The notes below the pieces were generated by a model. The model ran no database searches. It was given only the letters and a program-made list of their open reading frames with translations, and was not told where the DNA came from. 64,000 bases of DNA, taken from Psychrobacter immobilis. GTDB lineage: Bacteria; Pseudomonadota; Gammaproteobacteria; Pseudomonadales; Moraxellaceae. How positions within the stretch are numbered: the first letter of the stretch is position 1; each line of letters starts with the position of its first letter. Positions 28,400-37,826 of the stretch are shown here, piece by piece. The stretch lies in assembly GCF_904846185.1 (NCBI RefSeq), contig NZ_CAJGZQ010000002.1, positions 1 to 64,000 on the forward strand. Reading direction: 5' to 3'. The position numbers and the translations under genes are program-made.

Positions 28400-29809
28400 T
28401 TAAGAAGCCTTTTGTCTAAGAGGCTTTAGACCGTCATCCAGATGTTGTTCTACCGTATCAAATTCGACACCGTAGTTTTTGGGCAAAATCATATCGAGAG
28501 TAATGGCCACAATACCTGACATAGTAACCGCCGAACCAAAGATATTACGGAAAAGCTGCGGCGCCTGTGCGAATACATCAGGAACAAAAGCCACGCCCAT
28601 AGACAGACCTAGCGAAGTGGCAATGATTAAGATATTGCGATGGGTAAAGTTGACCGTTGATAGGATGCGAATACCAGCGGTCGCTACCGTTGCAAACATC
28701 AATAACGTCACACCGCCAACGACTGGTTTTGGCAATTGGGTAAAGATAGCACCCAAAATAGGAAATAGCCCCATAGTGAACAAGATAGCCCCAACATAAA
28801 AGCCCACATAGCGACTGGCAATACCGGTCATCTGAATCACGCCGTTGTTTTGGCTAAAAGTCGTCACTGGGAACGTGTTAAACACCGCCGCAATTAATGA
28901 GTTGACACCGTCTCCCAATACGCCACCTTTAATACGTTTCTCGTATAAAGGTCCTTTGATGGGTTCGCCCGATATCATCGAAGTCGCCGTCAAATCACCA
29001 GAGGTTTCAATACTGGTAATGACATACATAAAGGCGATAGGAATAAAAGCCTGCCAATCAAACCCAAAGCCAAACTTGAATGGCACAGGTAGCGTAAAGA
29101 TAGGGGCATCAGAGACCAAAGAGAAATCAATACGTCCCATAAGAATGGCTGCGATCAGACCAAGCATCAACCCTATAAAAATAGCACTGGAGCGAATGAC
29201 TTTATTATTAACAATACTAATCAATACCACACTGATCAAGACTCCGCCACCGAGCAGCAGATTCTGTATACTCCCGAAATCTTCAGCGCCCACGCCGCCT
29301 GCCAAATCCGTCAGACCAACCTTGGTTAATGACAGACCGATGGTCACAATCACACAACCCGTCACGATAGGGCTCATCAGAGATTTGAGTCTGGTGATGA
29401 ATTGACTTAAGAAAATCTCAACGAAGGCACCAAGAAAGGAGACGCCAAAGATAACAGAGAGAATCTCCTCCGGGCTCCCGCCTTTGTTTTTTACCACAAA
29501 ACCTGCCGCCAATACCGCAGCCAAGAAGCCAAAACTGGTTCCTTGTAACGCCATAAGACCGGAACCTACTGGTCCAACTTTATGGGTCTGAATAAAGGTA
29601 GAGACCCCTGATACCATCAATGACATGCTGATGAGATAAGGGATATGTTCCCCCAAACCCAAGACGCCGCCTATGATTAATGAGGGGGTGATGATACCGA
29701 CAAAGCTGGCAAGTACGTGTTGTACTGCGCCCAAAAAGGCTTTTGTAGGGGTAGGGCGGTCATGCAATCCGTATAGTAAATCGGGGTTCCCTTGAATGTG
29801 TTCGCTCAT
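28400..29809 (-). CDS. NCS2 purine/pyrimidine permease (urate/xanthine type)
   Basis: Proton-coupled nucleobase importer of the NCS2 family, 469 residues with about 13-14 membrane segments. Family marks are the TM1 region QHVLASFVGIITPSLIIGG, QGTSFGF (TM3), TSIETSGDLTATSMISG with its substrate-binding Glu, and SQNNGVIQMTGIASR. The bacterial urate/xanthine branch is favoured by these motifs and the urate catabolic neighbours; uracil is an alternative. A strong GAGGAAGCC precedes the ATG. A RutR-like palindrome lies about 200 bases upstream. Confidence 0.92.
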   Translation of the reverse strand: MSEHIQGNPDLLYGLHDRPTPTKAFLGAVQHVLASFVGIITPSLIIGGVLGLGEHIPYLISMSLMVSGVSTFIQTHKVGPVGSGLMALQGTSFGFLAAVLAAGFVVKNKGGSPEEILSVIFGVSFLGAFVEIFLSQFITRLKSLMSPIVTGCVIVTIGLSLTKVGLTDLAGGVGAEDFGSIQNLLLGGGVLISVVLISIVNNKVIRSSAIFIGLMLGLIAAILMGRIDFSLVSDAPIFTLPVPFKFGFGFDWQAFIPIAFMYVITSIETSGDLTATSMISGEPIKGPLYEKRIKGGVLGDGVNSLIAAVFNTFPVTTFSQNNGVIQMTGIASRYVGFYVGAILFTMGLFPILGAIFTQLPKPVVGGVTLLMFATVATAGIRILSTVNFTHRNILIIATSLGLSMGVAFVPDVFAQAPQLFRNIFGSAVTMSGIVAITLDMILPKNYGVEFDTVEQHLDDGLKPLRQKAS

Positions 29810-30013
29810 CTTGGCTTCCTCCTAAAGTGACTTTTAGTCCAAGCTCTGTGGAGAGAGCTAAGCAGTGTGATGAGTTTAGAGATGGATATCGACACACCGT
29901 TTATCTTCATATTGCTTAGTTGTCTCACAAAGAGTCGCACTTATCCTTGTGCTAATAAATATCAGCAGCTAGCTATTATTTATCAATATGACTAATAGTC
30001 GTAGGTTTAAACC

Positions 30014-30027
30014 TGACTAATTGGTCA
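30014..30027. promoter_or_regulatory. Second RutR-like operator upstream of the NCS2 permease
   Basis: TGACTAATTGGTCA, preceded by TTTAAACC, shares both its palindrome arms (TGAC / GTCA with ATTGG) and its flank with the site at 27449. The shared flank makes it likely that the same TetR regulator controls the permease. Confidence 0.7.
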
Positions 30028-30113
30028 GCTATCTAAGGGTATAGTGAAAGGGTTGGCTATTGCAATGTTTTTTTTCATGTTGATGGCTTTATTTCTTAAA
30101 TAATAACAGTCTA

Positions 30114-30167
30114 TTAGACGAACATAGCGCAGCGGATTTGGTTTGCTCGCTATTTCTACTCGTCTAA
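30114..30167. repeat. Imperfect inverted repeat
   Basis: Outer arms TTAGACGA / TCGTCTAA and inner arms ATAGCG / CGCTAT pair across an 18-base loop, with a short unpaired bulge between them. Purpose unknown; no T-run on the plus strand, but the minus strand has T5 just before the stem. Confidence 0.6.
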
Positions 30168-30291
30168 AAACAGTAAGCAACAAAACGGAATAAGTCAGCC
30201 AGATTTAGCGCTATTTTTTAATATTAAATTTCTCGCATTAATTATTGCCAAATTGTTAGTACTTCGTTATTATGCCTCTCACTATTAAAAT

Positions 30292-30310
30292 GCTAATAAT
30301 TATCATTAAC
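30292..30310. promoter_or_regulatory. Fur-box-like site before TonB-dependent receptor
   Basis: GCTAATAATTATCATTAAC resembles the 19-bp Fur consensus GATAATGATAATCATTATC with good agreement in the AATnATTATCATTA core. It lies about 155 bases before the receptor start, a plausible place for iron-dependent repression. Confidence 0.65.
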
Positions 30311-30465
30311 ATTGTTATTCGTATGAAAGACTTTGGCTTTGTCAAGATTCCAATCGTCTAAAAAATGGTTTTCAACAATAAGCGGTGCAACTGCCACAAG
30401 CTGTGCTCAACAGTAAATAGCTCTTAAAAATTCTAATTTGTGATAGTCAATAAGGTGAGTGTGTT

Positions 30466-32535
30466 ATGCGTGAAGTAAAGTTATCAAAACTATCTAGTCA
30501 AATGACGGTATTGTCCATGGGCGTGGCAGCGGTATTATGGTCACAAGCAGTCAGTGCAGCACCTGCAGAAGACATGCCAAGCACCACGTTGCAGACCATT
30601 ACGGTGACAGCCAATAGCTCAGTACGCGATAAAGTGCAAACCGATTCTGTTTACATAGAAGACTATACGCCAGCGCAGCAAGCCAGCCATTTAAGCGATT
30701 TTTTGAATGTCGTTCCTGGAGTTACGGTAGGTGGTACCTCAGCGGTCAATCAGCGTATTCGTATTCGTGGTCTTGAAGACAGCAACCTAAAAGTCACTAT
30801 CGATGGGGCGCGTCAAGAAGGCAAACTTTTTTATCATATGGGTGACATTACTATTGACCCTGACTTGCTTAAGCAAGCAGATGTGGCAGTTGGCAACAAT
30901 TCTGTCACGCTCGGTAACGATGCCATTGGCGGGGCGGTGGCTTTTAAAACCGTTGATGCAGTGGATTTGCTGAAACCGGGTCAAAGAATAGGAGCGAAAG
31001 TTCACGCAGGCTATGCCAGTAATAATGACGAGCTACTAACGTCAACGACTGTATATGCCGCACCAACGGACAATGTTGACTTACTGGCTTACTATGGCAA
31101 GCGCGATAGCGATTCTGGCGAAGATGGTAACGGTCGTGAGCTGTTTGAAGACAGTAAAACTGAAAGCATCTTATTAAAGGCGGGTGCTTATATTGCCGAT
31201 GACCATCATATTGGCGCAAATTTCAGCCAAACTGAAAAGAAAGGTATTTTCCCATTCCGTCCAGACTTCCCTAGCCGCTCTGAGCCTCCAATTCCGCAAC
31301 AGGTGAAGCGCGATACTTATGGTATTGATTATAGCTTTAATCCTAGCAACCCACTGATTGATGTAGATACCAACGTGTATCAAACCAAAACCCGCATTTT
31401 GCGCGATTCTGATTATATCAATGATCCAGGTTTTGATTTTAACGCTGAAGTTCAAACCACAGGCGCAAAAATCCAAAACACCAGTGACATTGCTACGAAT
31501 GTTGGCACACACAAGCTTATCTCTGGTATTGAGCATTACAAAAAAGAATCGGAGATGGAGCGCGACTTCGTCAAAGCAGGGTCAGACGAGGCAACCAATA
31601 CATCAGTATATCTAGAAGACCAATGGAAAAATGGTAAGCTCACTTTAACACCTGGTGTGCGTTATGACCGCTACAAATCTCCTGAGTTTATCTCTGGTGG
31701 CAAAACCTATGATAATGTCGTTGGTGCACTTGCCGCAAGCTATGAGATTGCACCATTGACGCAAGTATTTGCTAGCTACACGCAGTTATTTAATGGTCCT
31801 GACTTAAGCCAAACCATTTTTAATTCAAATGGTGACAAAACGTACGTTAATAATGACTTAAAAGCAGAAGAAGGGTCTAACGCTGAAGTGGGTATAGTCA
31901 CAACCTTGCGTGATCTAACGGTAGCTGGTGATGCACTACAACTAAGCGGTAAGTACTTTGAAACCGATATCGAAAACTACATCGAATTTGTTCGTTCCGG
32001 CGGAACTCGCGTTGGCTTAGACTGTGTCACTGGACAATTAGGTGGTGAATGCCAAGGTGTCATCAATAAAGATGAAGATTTTAAAATTAAAGGGGTTGAG
32101 CTCGCTGCCGACTATAAAATGAATAACTTTAGTATGGGTTTGAGCTATTCACGCGCACGCAGCGAAGGTGAAAAAACGGGCTACAGCATTCCTTCAGTGA
32201 CCGGAAGCAGCTCAGAATCAGGCGACAAATATATGGTCAATCTGGCTTATGCTCCAACAGAGACCACAGATATCGGCTGGCGCAGTACGTATGTCGCTTC
32301 AGTGATGCCGAATACGTCTGAAAATGAGATTGAAAAACCAAGCTATAATGTTCATGATATCTTTATGAACTATTCGCCAAAACAAGTTGATGGATTAAAA
32401 GCCACGCTTGGCGTTTATAATCTTTTCGATGAAGCTTATGCGAGCCACTCATCTCGTCTAAATCCGATTGATGATGTTGCTACTGACTTTGAGAAAGGTC
32501 GTAATATTAAAGCGTCATTGACGTATCAGTTCTAA
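30466..32535 (+). CDS. TonB-dependent outer-membrane receptor (iron/heme or siderophore)
   Basis: A 689-residue outer-membrane transporter. A signal peptide (cleavage after about QAVSAAP) is followed by a TonB box in LQTITVTAN. The plug domain is at about residues 55-165, with IRIRGLEDSNLKVTIDGARQ and LGNDAIGGAVAFKT. The beta barrel ends in aromatic YQF. The plug and barrel style resembles heme/hemoglobin receptors, but the conserved FRAP/NPNL heme motif is not clear (a related LFNGPDL is seen), so the ligand is open. AAGGTGAG precedes the ATG, a Fur-like box lies upstream and a terminator follows. Siderophore transport genes lie downstream. Confidence 0.92.
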   Translation: MREVKLSKLSSQMTVLSMGVAAVLWSQAVSAAPAEDMPSTTLQTITVTANSSVRDKVQTDSVYIEDYTPAQQASHLSDFLNVVPGVTVGGTSAVNQRIRIRGLEDSNLKVTIDGARQEGKLFYHMGDITIDPDLLKQADVAVGNNSVTLGNDAIGGAVAFKTVDAVDLLKPGQRIGAKVHAGYASNNDELLTSTTVYAAPTDNVDLLAYYGKRDSDSGEDGNGRELFEDSKTESILLKAGAYIADDHHIGANFSQTEKKGIFPFRPDFPSRSEPPIPQQVKRDTYGIDYSFNPSNPLIDVDTNVYQTKTRILRDSDYINDPGFDFNAEVQTTGAKIQNTSDIATNVGTHKLISGIEHYKKESEMERDFVKAGSDEATNTSVYLEDQWKNGKLTLTPGVRYDRYKSPEFISGGKTYDNVVGALAASYEIAPLTQVFASYTQLFNGPDLSQTIFNSNGDKTYVNNDLKAEEGSNAEVGIVTTLRDLTVAGDALQLSGKYFETDIENYIEFVRSGGTRVGLDCVTGQLGGECQGVINKDEDFKIKGVELAADYKMNNFSMGLSYSRARSEGEKTGYSIPSVTGSSSESGDKYMVNLAYAPTETTDIGWRSTYVASVMPNTSENEIEKPSYNVHDIFMNYSPKQVDGLKATLGVYNLFDEAYASHSSRLNPIDDVATDFEKGRNIKASLTYQF

Positions 32536-32563
32536 TCTTATTGTCACTTGATGATAGATGAAA

Positions 32564-32598
32564 GGGCCAGCTGTCTGTATAGGATAGCTGGCTTTTTT
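32564..32598 (+). terminator. Terminator of the TonB-dependent receptor gene
   Basis: Stem GCCAGCT / AGCTGGC with a 13-base loop, followed by T6, about 30 bases after the stop codon. Confidence 0.85.
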
Positions 32599-32666
32599 AT
32601 GGTCAGTAAATGGCGAAGCATGTGATAGCAATTACAACTTTTTTTAAATACCAATAAAAATAACCA

Positions 32667-34082
32667 ATGAATAAAGAAACGATGAATAAAAAACCAATAC
32701 TAATGACTTCATTGCCCCCTACGTTGCGTCAGAGCTGTTTATGGATTCATCGTTATACTGGGCTTGCGATGGCAGCTTTTTTGATCATGGCTGGTATCAC
32801 GGGCACGCTATTGGCGTTTCATGATGAGTTAGATGATGTGTTCAATCACAAGCTGGCAAATATTGAGGCGCAACACAAGCCGCCACTACCGATCGCCACA
32901 CTGCATGATGCTGTTATCAGCGCCTATCCACAGTATCAATTTTCTAGTATGCCAACGTCAGTGGAGCTGAACAAATCAGCGGTTTTTTCGGTAGATAGAA
33001 CGCGAGGTCAGGCAGCAGATAATGCTCCTAAAGCCCCATTTCAAGAGGTATATGTCGATCCCTTTACTAGTGAAATCATCGGTACGCGTGATAAAGAGGA
33101 ATGGGCATGGCGCAATACGATGTACAAGGTATTTTGGTTGCACCGAGATTTATTGCTAGGTGATATCGGCAAATTAATACTGGGTATCGTGTCTTTAATT
33201 TGGACGATTAATTGTTTCATCGGCTTTTATTTAACCTTTCCAAGAGCAGTTAGCGCCAATAAATCTCAACAATCCGCATTGAGAAAACCATCTGGCAAAC
33301 TCCGCGCTTCATTTTTTAAACGCTGGCTACCTGCTTGGAAAATCCGCCGAAAAACCAATACTTTTAAGCTTAATTATGATTTGCATCATGCGTTTGGCTT
33401 ATGGCTCTGGCTCATGTTGTTTGTCATTGCGTGGTCGAGTGTTGGTTTTAATTTAAAATCGGTATATCAGCCTGTAATGCAAGCGCTGGTAGGGTTTGAA
33501 GGTAGAGATGAAGGCAAAGAAAAGAAACAAAATAAGCCTGCAATAAACACTGAATCTAGTAGTGATGAGGCGACTACTATTAATAATAGCACTAAGACCA
33601 ATAGCGGTAATAGGGTAGATAAGGCTAATAGCATCGCTTATTTAAGCAGGCAGGCAGAGATCGCCGCGCAAAAAAATGGCGTCGACGTCCAGCAGCTATT
33701 GGGAGTGCGTTGGGTAGAAGAGGACAATCAATGGCAAATGCGCTTTAAAACCAATAAAGATATCGGTAAAAAAAGCGGTGCGTCATCTATCACGGTTGAC
33801 GCCGCAACAGGCAATGTCGAGCGTGTTAATTTTGGGTATCAAAGCTCATTTGGTAATCAAGCTGATCAATGGATGGCAACGCTACACATGGGTCATATCA
33901 GCAATGGCGTAGGTCATTTGTTGTATCAAATATTTTTAGCATTGACGGGGTTAGCCGTGGCGGTCTTATCTGGCACAGGTGTGTATTTATGGGTCAAAGG
34001 GCGTCAAAGTCGATTAAAGCAAAGGCAAAAATTGACGGTTAAAGACAACTCTTTGAAGCGATTACGCGAAACCAGCCATTAA
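32667..34082 (+). CDS. PepSY-associated TM (PepSY_TM) membrane protein
   Basis: A 471-residue inner-membrane protein of the PepSY-TM family, with about four membrane segments. It starts with LWIHRYTGLAMAAFLIMAGITGTLLAFHDEL, shown here only by its HRYTG and TGTLLAFHDEL parts. Further conserved pieces are WLHRDLLLGDIGK, NYDLHHAFGLWLW and ATLHMGHISNGVG, with several membrane-facing His residues. Relatives are often linked to siderophore uptake and are proposed to help release or reduce iron. A Ser/Thr/Asn-rich, low-complexity stretch (about residues 285-315) interrupts the periplasmic part. Two close ATGs exist; no clear ribosome site distinguishes them. Confidence 0.87.
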   Translation: MNKETMNKKPILMTSLPPTLRQSCLWIHRYTGLAMAAFLIMAGITGTLLAFHDELDDVFNHKLANIEAQHKPPLPIATLHDAVISAYPQYQFSSMPTSVELNKSAVFSVDRTRGQAADNAPKAPFQEVYVDPFTSEIIGTRDKEEWAWRNTMYKVFWLHRDLLLGDIGKLILGIVSLIWTINCFIGFYLTFPRAVSANKSQQSALRKPSGKLRASFFKRWLPAWKIRRKTNTFKLNYDLHHAFGLWLWLMLFVIAWSSVGFNLKSVYQPVMQALVGFEGRDEGKEKKQNKPAINTESSSDEATTINNSTKTNSGNRVDKANSIAYLSRQAEIAAQKNGVDVQQLLGVRWVEEDNQWQMRFKTNKDIGKKSGASSITVDAATGNVERVNFGYQSSFGNQADQWMATLHMGHISNGVGHLLYQIFLALTGLAVAVLSGTGVYLWVKGRQSRLKQRQKLTVKDNSLKRLRETSH

Positions 34083-34213
34083 AGAGCAACTATAAGATAT
34101 GCTGTACTTAAACCATATCCATAATAATGATGATGCAACCTTCAGAGGTCAAGGTGGTAACGTCAATATTACAGAGTACAGCTATCTTTGATAGTATTTA
34201 TTAAGGTCGCTAA

Positions 34214-34540
34214 CTAAAGCTTTAATTGCAAAAATATACTGTAGGCTATCCCAACGGTAAATATCAAAAAAGCAAATTTTTCACCCAACATTACCCATCT
34301 ATGCCATCTGTTGTTTTCGTCAAAGTTTTTTGTATAATCTACTGAAGCAATATTTTGAGTAAAATCCATCGGAATAACCAACAATCTTAGAACATACAAA
34401 GTCATGCCTAACCAAAACAGCGTATCTGCTATCTCTTTATTCACAGCGTAATAAATGCATAGACAAAAGCTAATGATTAAAATTAATAGAGATAAGTTTC
34501 TGTAATTTATCCATCGATGATTCAATAGGATTTTATGCAT
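34214..34540 (-). CDS. Small membrane protein, unrecognised
   Basis: About 108 residues with three or four hydrophobic segments (near residues 15-32, 42-58 and 85-105). No family recognised. The ATG at 34540 is chosen because AAAGGA lies upstream; a longer frame begins at TTG. It is AT-rich relative to its neighbours. It follows the siderophore ATPase gene by about 35 bases on the same strand and may be co-transcribed with it. Confidence 0.6.
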   Translation of the reverse strand: MHKILLNHRWINYRNLSLLILIISFCLCIYYAVNKEIADTLFWLGMTLYVLRLLVIPMDFTQNIASVDYTKNFDENNRWHRWVMLGEKFAFLIFTVGIAYSIFLQLKL

Positions 34541-34575
34541 CAACAATTCCTTTTATTGTTTGCAAAGTTCTGTAC

Positions 34576-35346
34576 TTAAACCGCATCGACAATCACTGGG
34601 CGACCTTGATGACTGAGCACGCTAACATCGACGTTATACAGATCCTTCATGGTTGTTTGGGTGATGACCTCTGCAGGTTGACCGACAGCCATTACCTGAC
34701 CCTCTTTCATAGTGACCACGGTATCGGCGAACTGCGCAGCTTGATTGATATCGTGCAGCACAATGACCACGGTTTTTTGCTGAGTATGACTCAATTCGCG
34801 CAGCTCACGCATCAGGCGACCAGCATGGTACATATCCAAATTATTCAGTGGCTCATCGAGCAATAAATACGGTGTATCTTGACAAACAATCATCGCAATT
34901 AACACCCGCTGACGCTGACCACCCGATAGTGTCGATAAAAAACGCTCGGCTAATGGCGCAAGCTCAAAACGTTCGATAATCTCGTTTACTTTTTGCTGAT
35001 CATCTGCGGTTGGCTGTCCTTGATGGTAAGGATAGCGCCCAAACATCAGCAGCTCATGCACGCGCAGTCGCCCTTGCACTTGGTTGTCTTGTCCAAGCAT
35101 CGCCACAGTTTTAGACAAAGTTCGCGCATGACAGCTAACAATATCACGTTCCTCATTATCTACAGCGAAACTGACTTGTCCCGACTGTAGCGGTTGCAAG
35201 CGCGCCATGACCGAAAATAAAGTAGATTTACCCGCGCCATTGGGACCAATCAAGGCAATCACTTGGGCGCTTGGTAACGACAACGTAATGTTATGAAGAA
35301 TTTGCTGTTTGCCAATATGGTGCGAGATATTATTGAGTTTAATCAT
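34576..35346 (-). CDS. Siderophore ABC transporter ATP-binding protein
   Basis: FepC-family ATPase powering iron-siderophore import across the inner membrane, 256 residues. It has Walker A GPNGAGKST (about 34-42), Q-loop AMLGQDNQVQG, signature LSGGQRQRVLIAM, Walker B YLLLDEPLNNLD and switch His in VVIVLHDINQAAQFAD. The sequence is of the type associated with catechol siderophore systems such as FatE/VctC/YclP. It is the last of four transporter genes reading on the minus strand from 38876. The gaps are about 100 bases each. Confidence 0.92.
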   Translation of the reverse strand: MIKLNNISHHIGKQQILHNITLSLPSAQVIALIGPNGAGKSTLFSVMARLQPLQSGQVSFAVDNEERDIVSCHARTLSKTVAMLGQDNQVQGRLRVHELLMFGRYPYHQGQPTADDQQKVNEIIERFELAPLAERFLSTLSGGQRQRVLIAMIVCQDTPYLLLDEPLNNLDMYHAGRLMRELRELSHTQQKTVVIVLHDINQAAQFADTVVTMKEGQVMAVGQPAEVITQTTMKDLYNVDVSVLSHQGRPVIVDAV

Positions 35347-35446
35347 AATGGTTCTTATTTTTACAAAGGATCTGATTTTTCATTACTATATCAACGTTTT
35401 TGAGATGATTGGCTACTAGGTCAGTGACTATTAAATAAGCGCGATA

Positions 35447-36508
35447 TTAACGACGCTGAGTCATAAAAATCAATATTAAGAATACTAAGCCACCAGCCAA
35501 TTCAATCACCACCGATAGCACACCCGCCATGCCCAATAGTTGCTCAAATATCGTCTGACCGAGTACCAAGCAAATCATCGCCACCAAACTGACCAATATC
35601 AGACGCTCGCTGTGATACATATGGCGAGCGATACGATTGGTTAGCGCACAAACCAACAGCCCAAAGAAAGTCACTGGACCGACCAATGAGGTTGCCGTGG
35701 CGACCAATACCGCAATGACCGTTAATAGTCCAAACGCTAGGCGTTGATAATTGATACCGAGGTTAATGGCTTGTGATTTGCCAAGCATCAATACATCACA
35801 CTGATAACGCCAGCGCCAGATAAATAGCGCGCTAATGGCACAGATAACAATGCTGATACCAAGCAGCTGAGGATTGACCGTATTAAATTGCGCGTAACTG
35901 GCAGATTGCACAACGACGAAATCATCAGGATTAATTAGCCGTGCAATCAGCGCTGATAAGCTACGAAACAATACGCCAAAGATAACGCCGACCAATATCA
36001 GTCGCGTCAGATCCTGACTGCTTTTTGAAAATAGCAGCTTAAATAATAATAATGACGCGCCAAACATTAAAACAATTTCAAGGGTGAATTTGGCAAGAGG
36101 ATTGATACTGGTAAAACTTATTGCGCCCAAAAAGAAAACCAACAGGCTTTGTAATAAAACGTATAGCGAGTCAAAGCCCAGCAATGACGGCGTCAGGATA
36201 GGGTTGTGCGTTAAAGTCTGAAACAATAAGGTCGATACGCCAATCGCATACCCGACAACCATTAACGCCAGTAACTTTTTACCTCGTAGTGGTAGCGCAA
36301 AGTCCCAATGCCCGTTGACATTGACTGTCAAAAATAGGATGGTTGAGATCAGCAATATGATAGCGGCAATTGATTTTGGATGACGGGCTATCAATGCCCA
36401 AAGTTGCGCAAGACAACTTTGTCCAAAAGTAGTTTTGTCGTTATTTTCTGAAGCACTGTCATCTAGAGTGTTATTGGCTGCGGCGCTAGGCTTAGACGGT
36501 GAAAACAT
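35447..36508 (-). CDS. FecCD-family siderophore permease (FatC/YclO type)
   Basis: A 353-residue inner-membrane permease with about nine to ten segments. It begins with a hydrophilic Ser/Asn/Asp-rich tail of about 35 residues before the first segment. FecCD marks include GYAIGVSTLLFQTLTHNPILTPSLLGFDSL (partly quoted: THNPILTPSLLGFD) and LVGPVTFFGLLVCALTNRI. Pairs with the permease at 36625 to form a heterodimeric channel. The THNPI loop contacts the ATPase in this family. Confidence 0.9.
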   Translation of the reverse strand: MFSPSKPSAAANNTLDDSASENNDKTTFGQSCLAQLWALIARHPKSIAAIILLISTILFLTVNVNGHWDFALPLRGKKLLALMVVGYAIGVSTLLFQTLTHNPILTPSLLGFDSLYVLLQSLLVFFLGAISFTSINPLAKFTLEIVLMFGASLLLFKLLFSKSSQDLTRLILVGVIFGVLFRSLSALIARLINPDDFVVVQSASYAQFNTVNPQLLGISIVICAISALFIWRWRYQCDVLMLGKSQAINLGINYQRLAFGLLTVIAVLVATATSLVGPVTFFGLLVCALTNRIARHMYHSERLILVSLVAMICLVLGQTIFEQLLGMAGVLSVVIELAGGLVFLILIFMTQRR

Positions 36509-36624
36509 GCGTAAATCCTATAGTGCTAGGCTTATCTAATCAGACAAAACAACGATAAAAGAAAGAGAAGAGGCAAAGAGGTTTGATCAGTCGTTATGAA
36601 TAAAAAACTTTATGGCGAGTTATT

Positions 36625-37725
36625 TTATTGTTCAGCAGGCGCACGTAATAATAGCCATAAAAACAGTACCGTACCGACCACTCCAAAAACCGTTGCCACA
36701 GGCACTTCAAATGGATAGCGAATCGAGCGTCCAATAATATCGCACAATAGCACTGCCGAAGCGCCCAATAATGCCACCGCTGGTAAGCTACGGCGCAATT
36801 TATCCCCCATCAATCGGCTGACGATATTAGGCACGACCAAACCAATAAAAGGAATCATGCCAACGGTGACAACGACAACTGCACTCATCATCGCCACCAT
36901 ACCAACGCCAACCCACGTCACTTGTCGTTTGCTGATGCCTAAATTGAGTGCGATATTGTCACCCAAACCGACGATGGTCAGCTTGTCAGCAATGATATAC
37001 GCCAGCACGCACAATCCGCCCGTCAACCATAGCAGCTCGTAACGACCTGCTAAGACGCCAGAGAAATCACCAAATTGCCAAACGCTGAGCATCTGTAACG
37101 ATTCTGTTTGATAGGCGATAAAGGTCGTCACTGCCTCGATAATGCCACCGAAGACAATACCAATCAGCGGGATCATCAAAAAATCCGTCGGCGGAATACG
37201 ATGAATCAGCAGCATAAACAGCATCATGCCAAATACCGCGGCGATGGTAGCCACGCCCATTTTGACAATGAGCGTACTGGCTGGAAATAGCAGGCTAACC
37301 ACCAATAATCCCAGTGCGGCGCTTTGAGTTGCACCGACCATCGATGGCTCAACGAAGCGGTTTTTGAGCACCACTTGAATAATCATCCCAGCAACTGCCA
37401 TGGAAACACCGGTCAAGATAATAGCGATGGTACGCGGTAGGCGACTGACCAGTAGCAGTGAGCTATCGGAGTTGGCGCTATGGTTGATAAGGCTGTGAAA
37501 TATACCTGACCATGAAAAATCAGCCACCCCAATTGATAAGCTTAATAACACCAAAAGCCCCATAATAATGAGGCTGCCCGTGTTGATGACCCACGGCGGT
37601 ATAGAAGCACGGCGATTTTTAGAGCTTAGACCATGGCTTGCGCTTTTTTGCCAACTCGTTGATTCGGCTGGTAAAGTAGGGCGGGCTTTGACGCTGGTCT
37701 TCGCACGAGAGGAAAATAACGGCAT
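36625..37725 (-). CDS. FecCD-family siderophore permease (FatD/YclN type)
   Basis: A 366-residue permease partner with about nine membrane segments after an N-terminal hydrophilic extension of about 45 residues rich in Ser, Arg and Lys. Typical elements are SRLPRTIAIILTGVSMAVAG, KNRFVEPSMVGATQSAALG and IPFIGLVVPNIVSRLMGD. It lies between the binding-protein gene and the second permease on the same strand. Together they form a catechol or petrobactin-type siderophore importer by resemblance; the substrate cannot be proven here. Confidence 0.9.
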   Translation of the reverse strand: MPLFSSRAKTSVKARPTLPAESTSWQKSASHGLSSKNRRASIPPWVINTGSLIIMGLLVLLSLSIGVADFSWSGIFHSLINHSANSDSSLLLVSRLPRTIAIILTGVSMAVAGMIIQVVLKNRFVEPSMVGATQSAALGLLVVSLLFPASTLIVKMGVATIAAVFGMMLFMLLIHRIPPTDFLMIPLIGIVFGGIIEAVTTFIAYQTESLQMLSVWQFGDFSGVLAGRYELLWLTGGLCVLAYIIADKLTIVGLGDNIALNLGISKRQVTWVGVGMVAMMSAVVVVTVGMIPFIGLVVPNIVSRLMGDKLRRSLPAVALLGASAVLLCDIIGRSIRYPFEVPVATVFGVVGTVLFLWLLLRAPAEQ

Positions 37726-37826
37726 ATCAGCTACTGGCTTAAAGTGAGGGTTGGCAACTGACAGTGATGACAGTTGCCTAAAAACGAATGACGCTTGTTT
37801 AGCATATTGCTTATTTAACGCATCAT

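Larger units (their letters stand above)
29810..30465. other. Divergent regulatory region: NCS2 permease / TonB receptor
   Basis: 656 bases without a gene. It contains a RutR-like palindrome on the permease side, a large imperfect inverted repeat (30114-30167) in the middle, and a Fur-box-like site on the receptor side. It appears to separate the purine regulon from the iron regulon. Confidence 0.6.

Noticed and set aside
31174-31536. 120-codon minus-strand ORF inside the TonB-dependent receptor
   Set aside because: Antisense to a well-supported receptor coding sequence.
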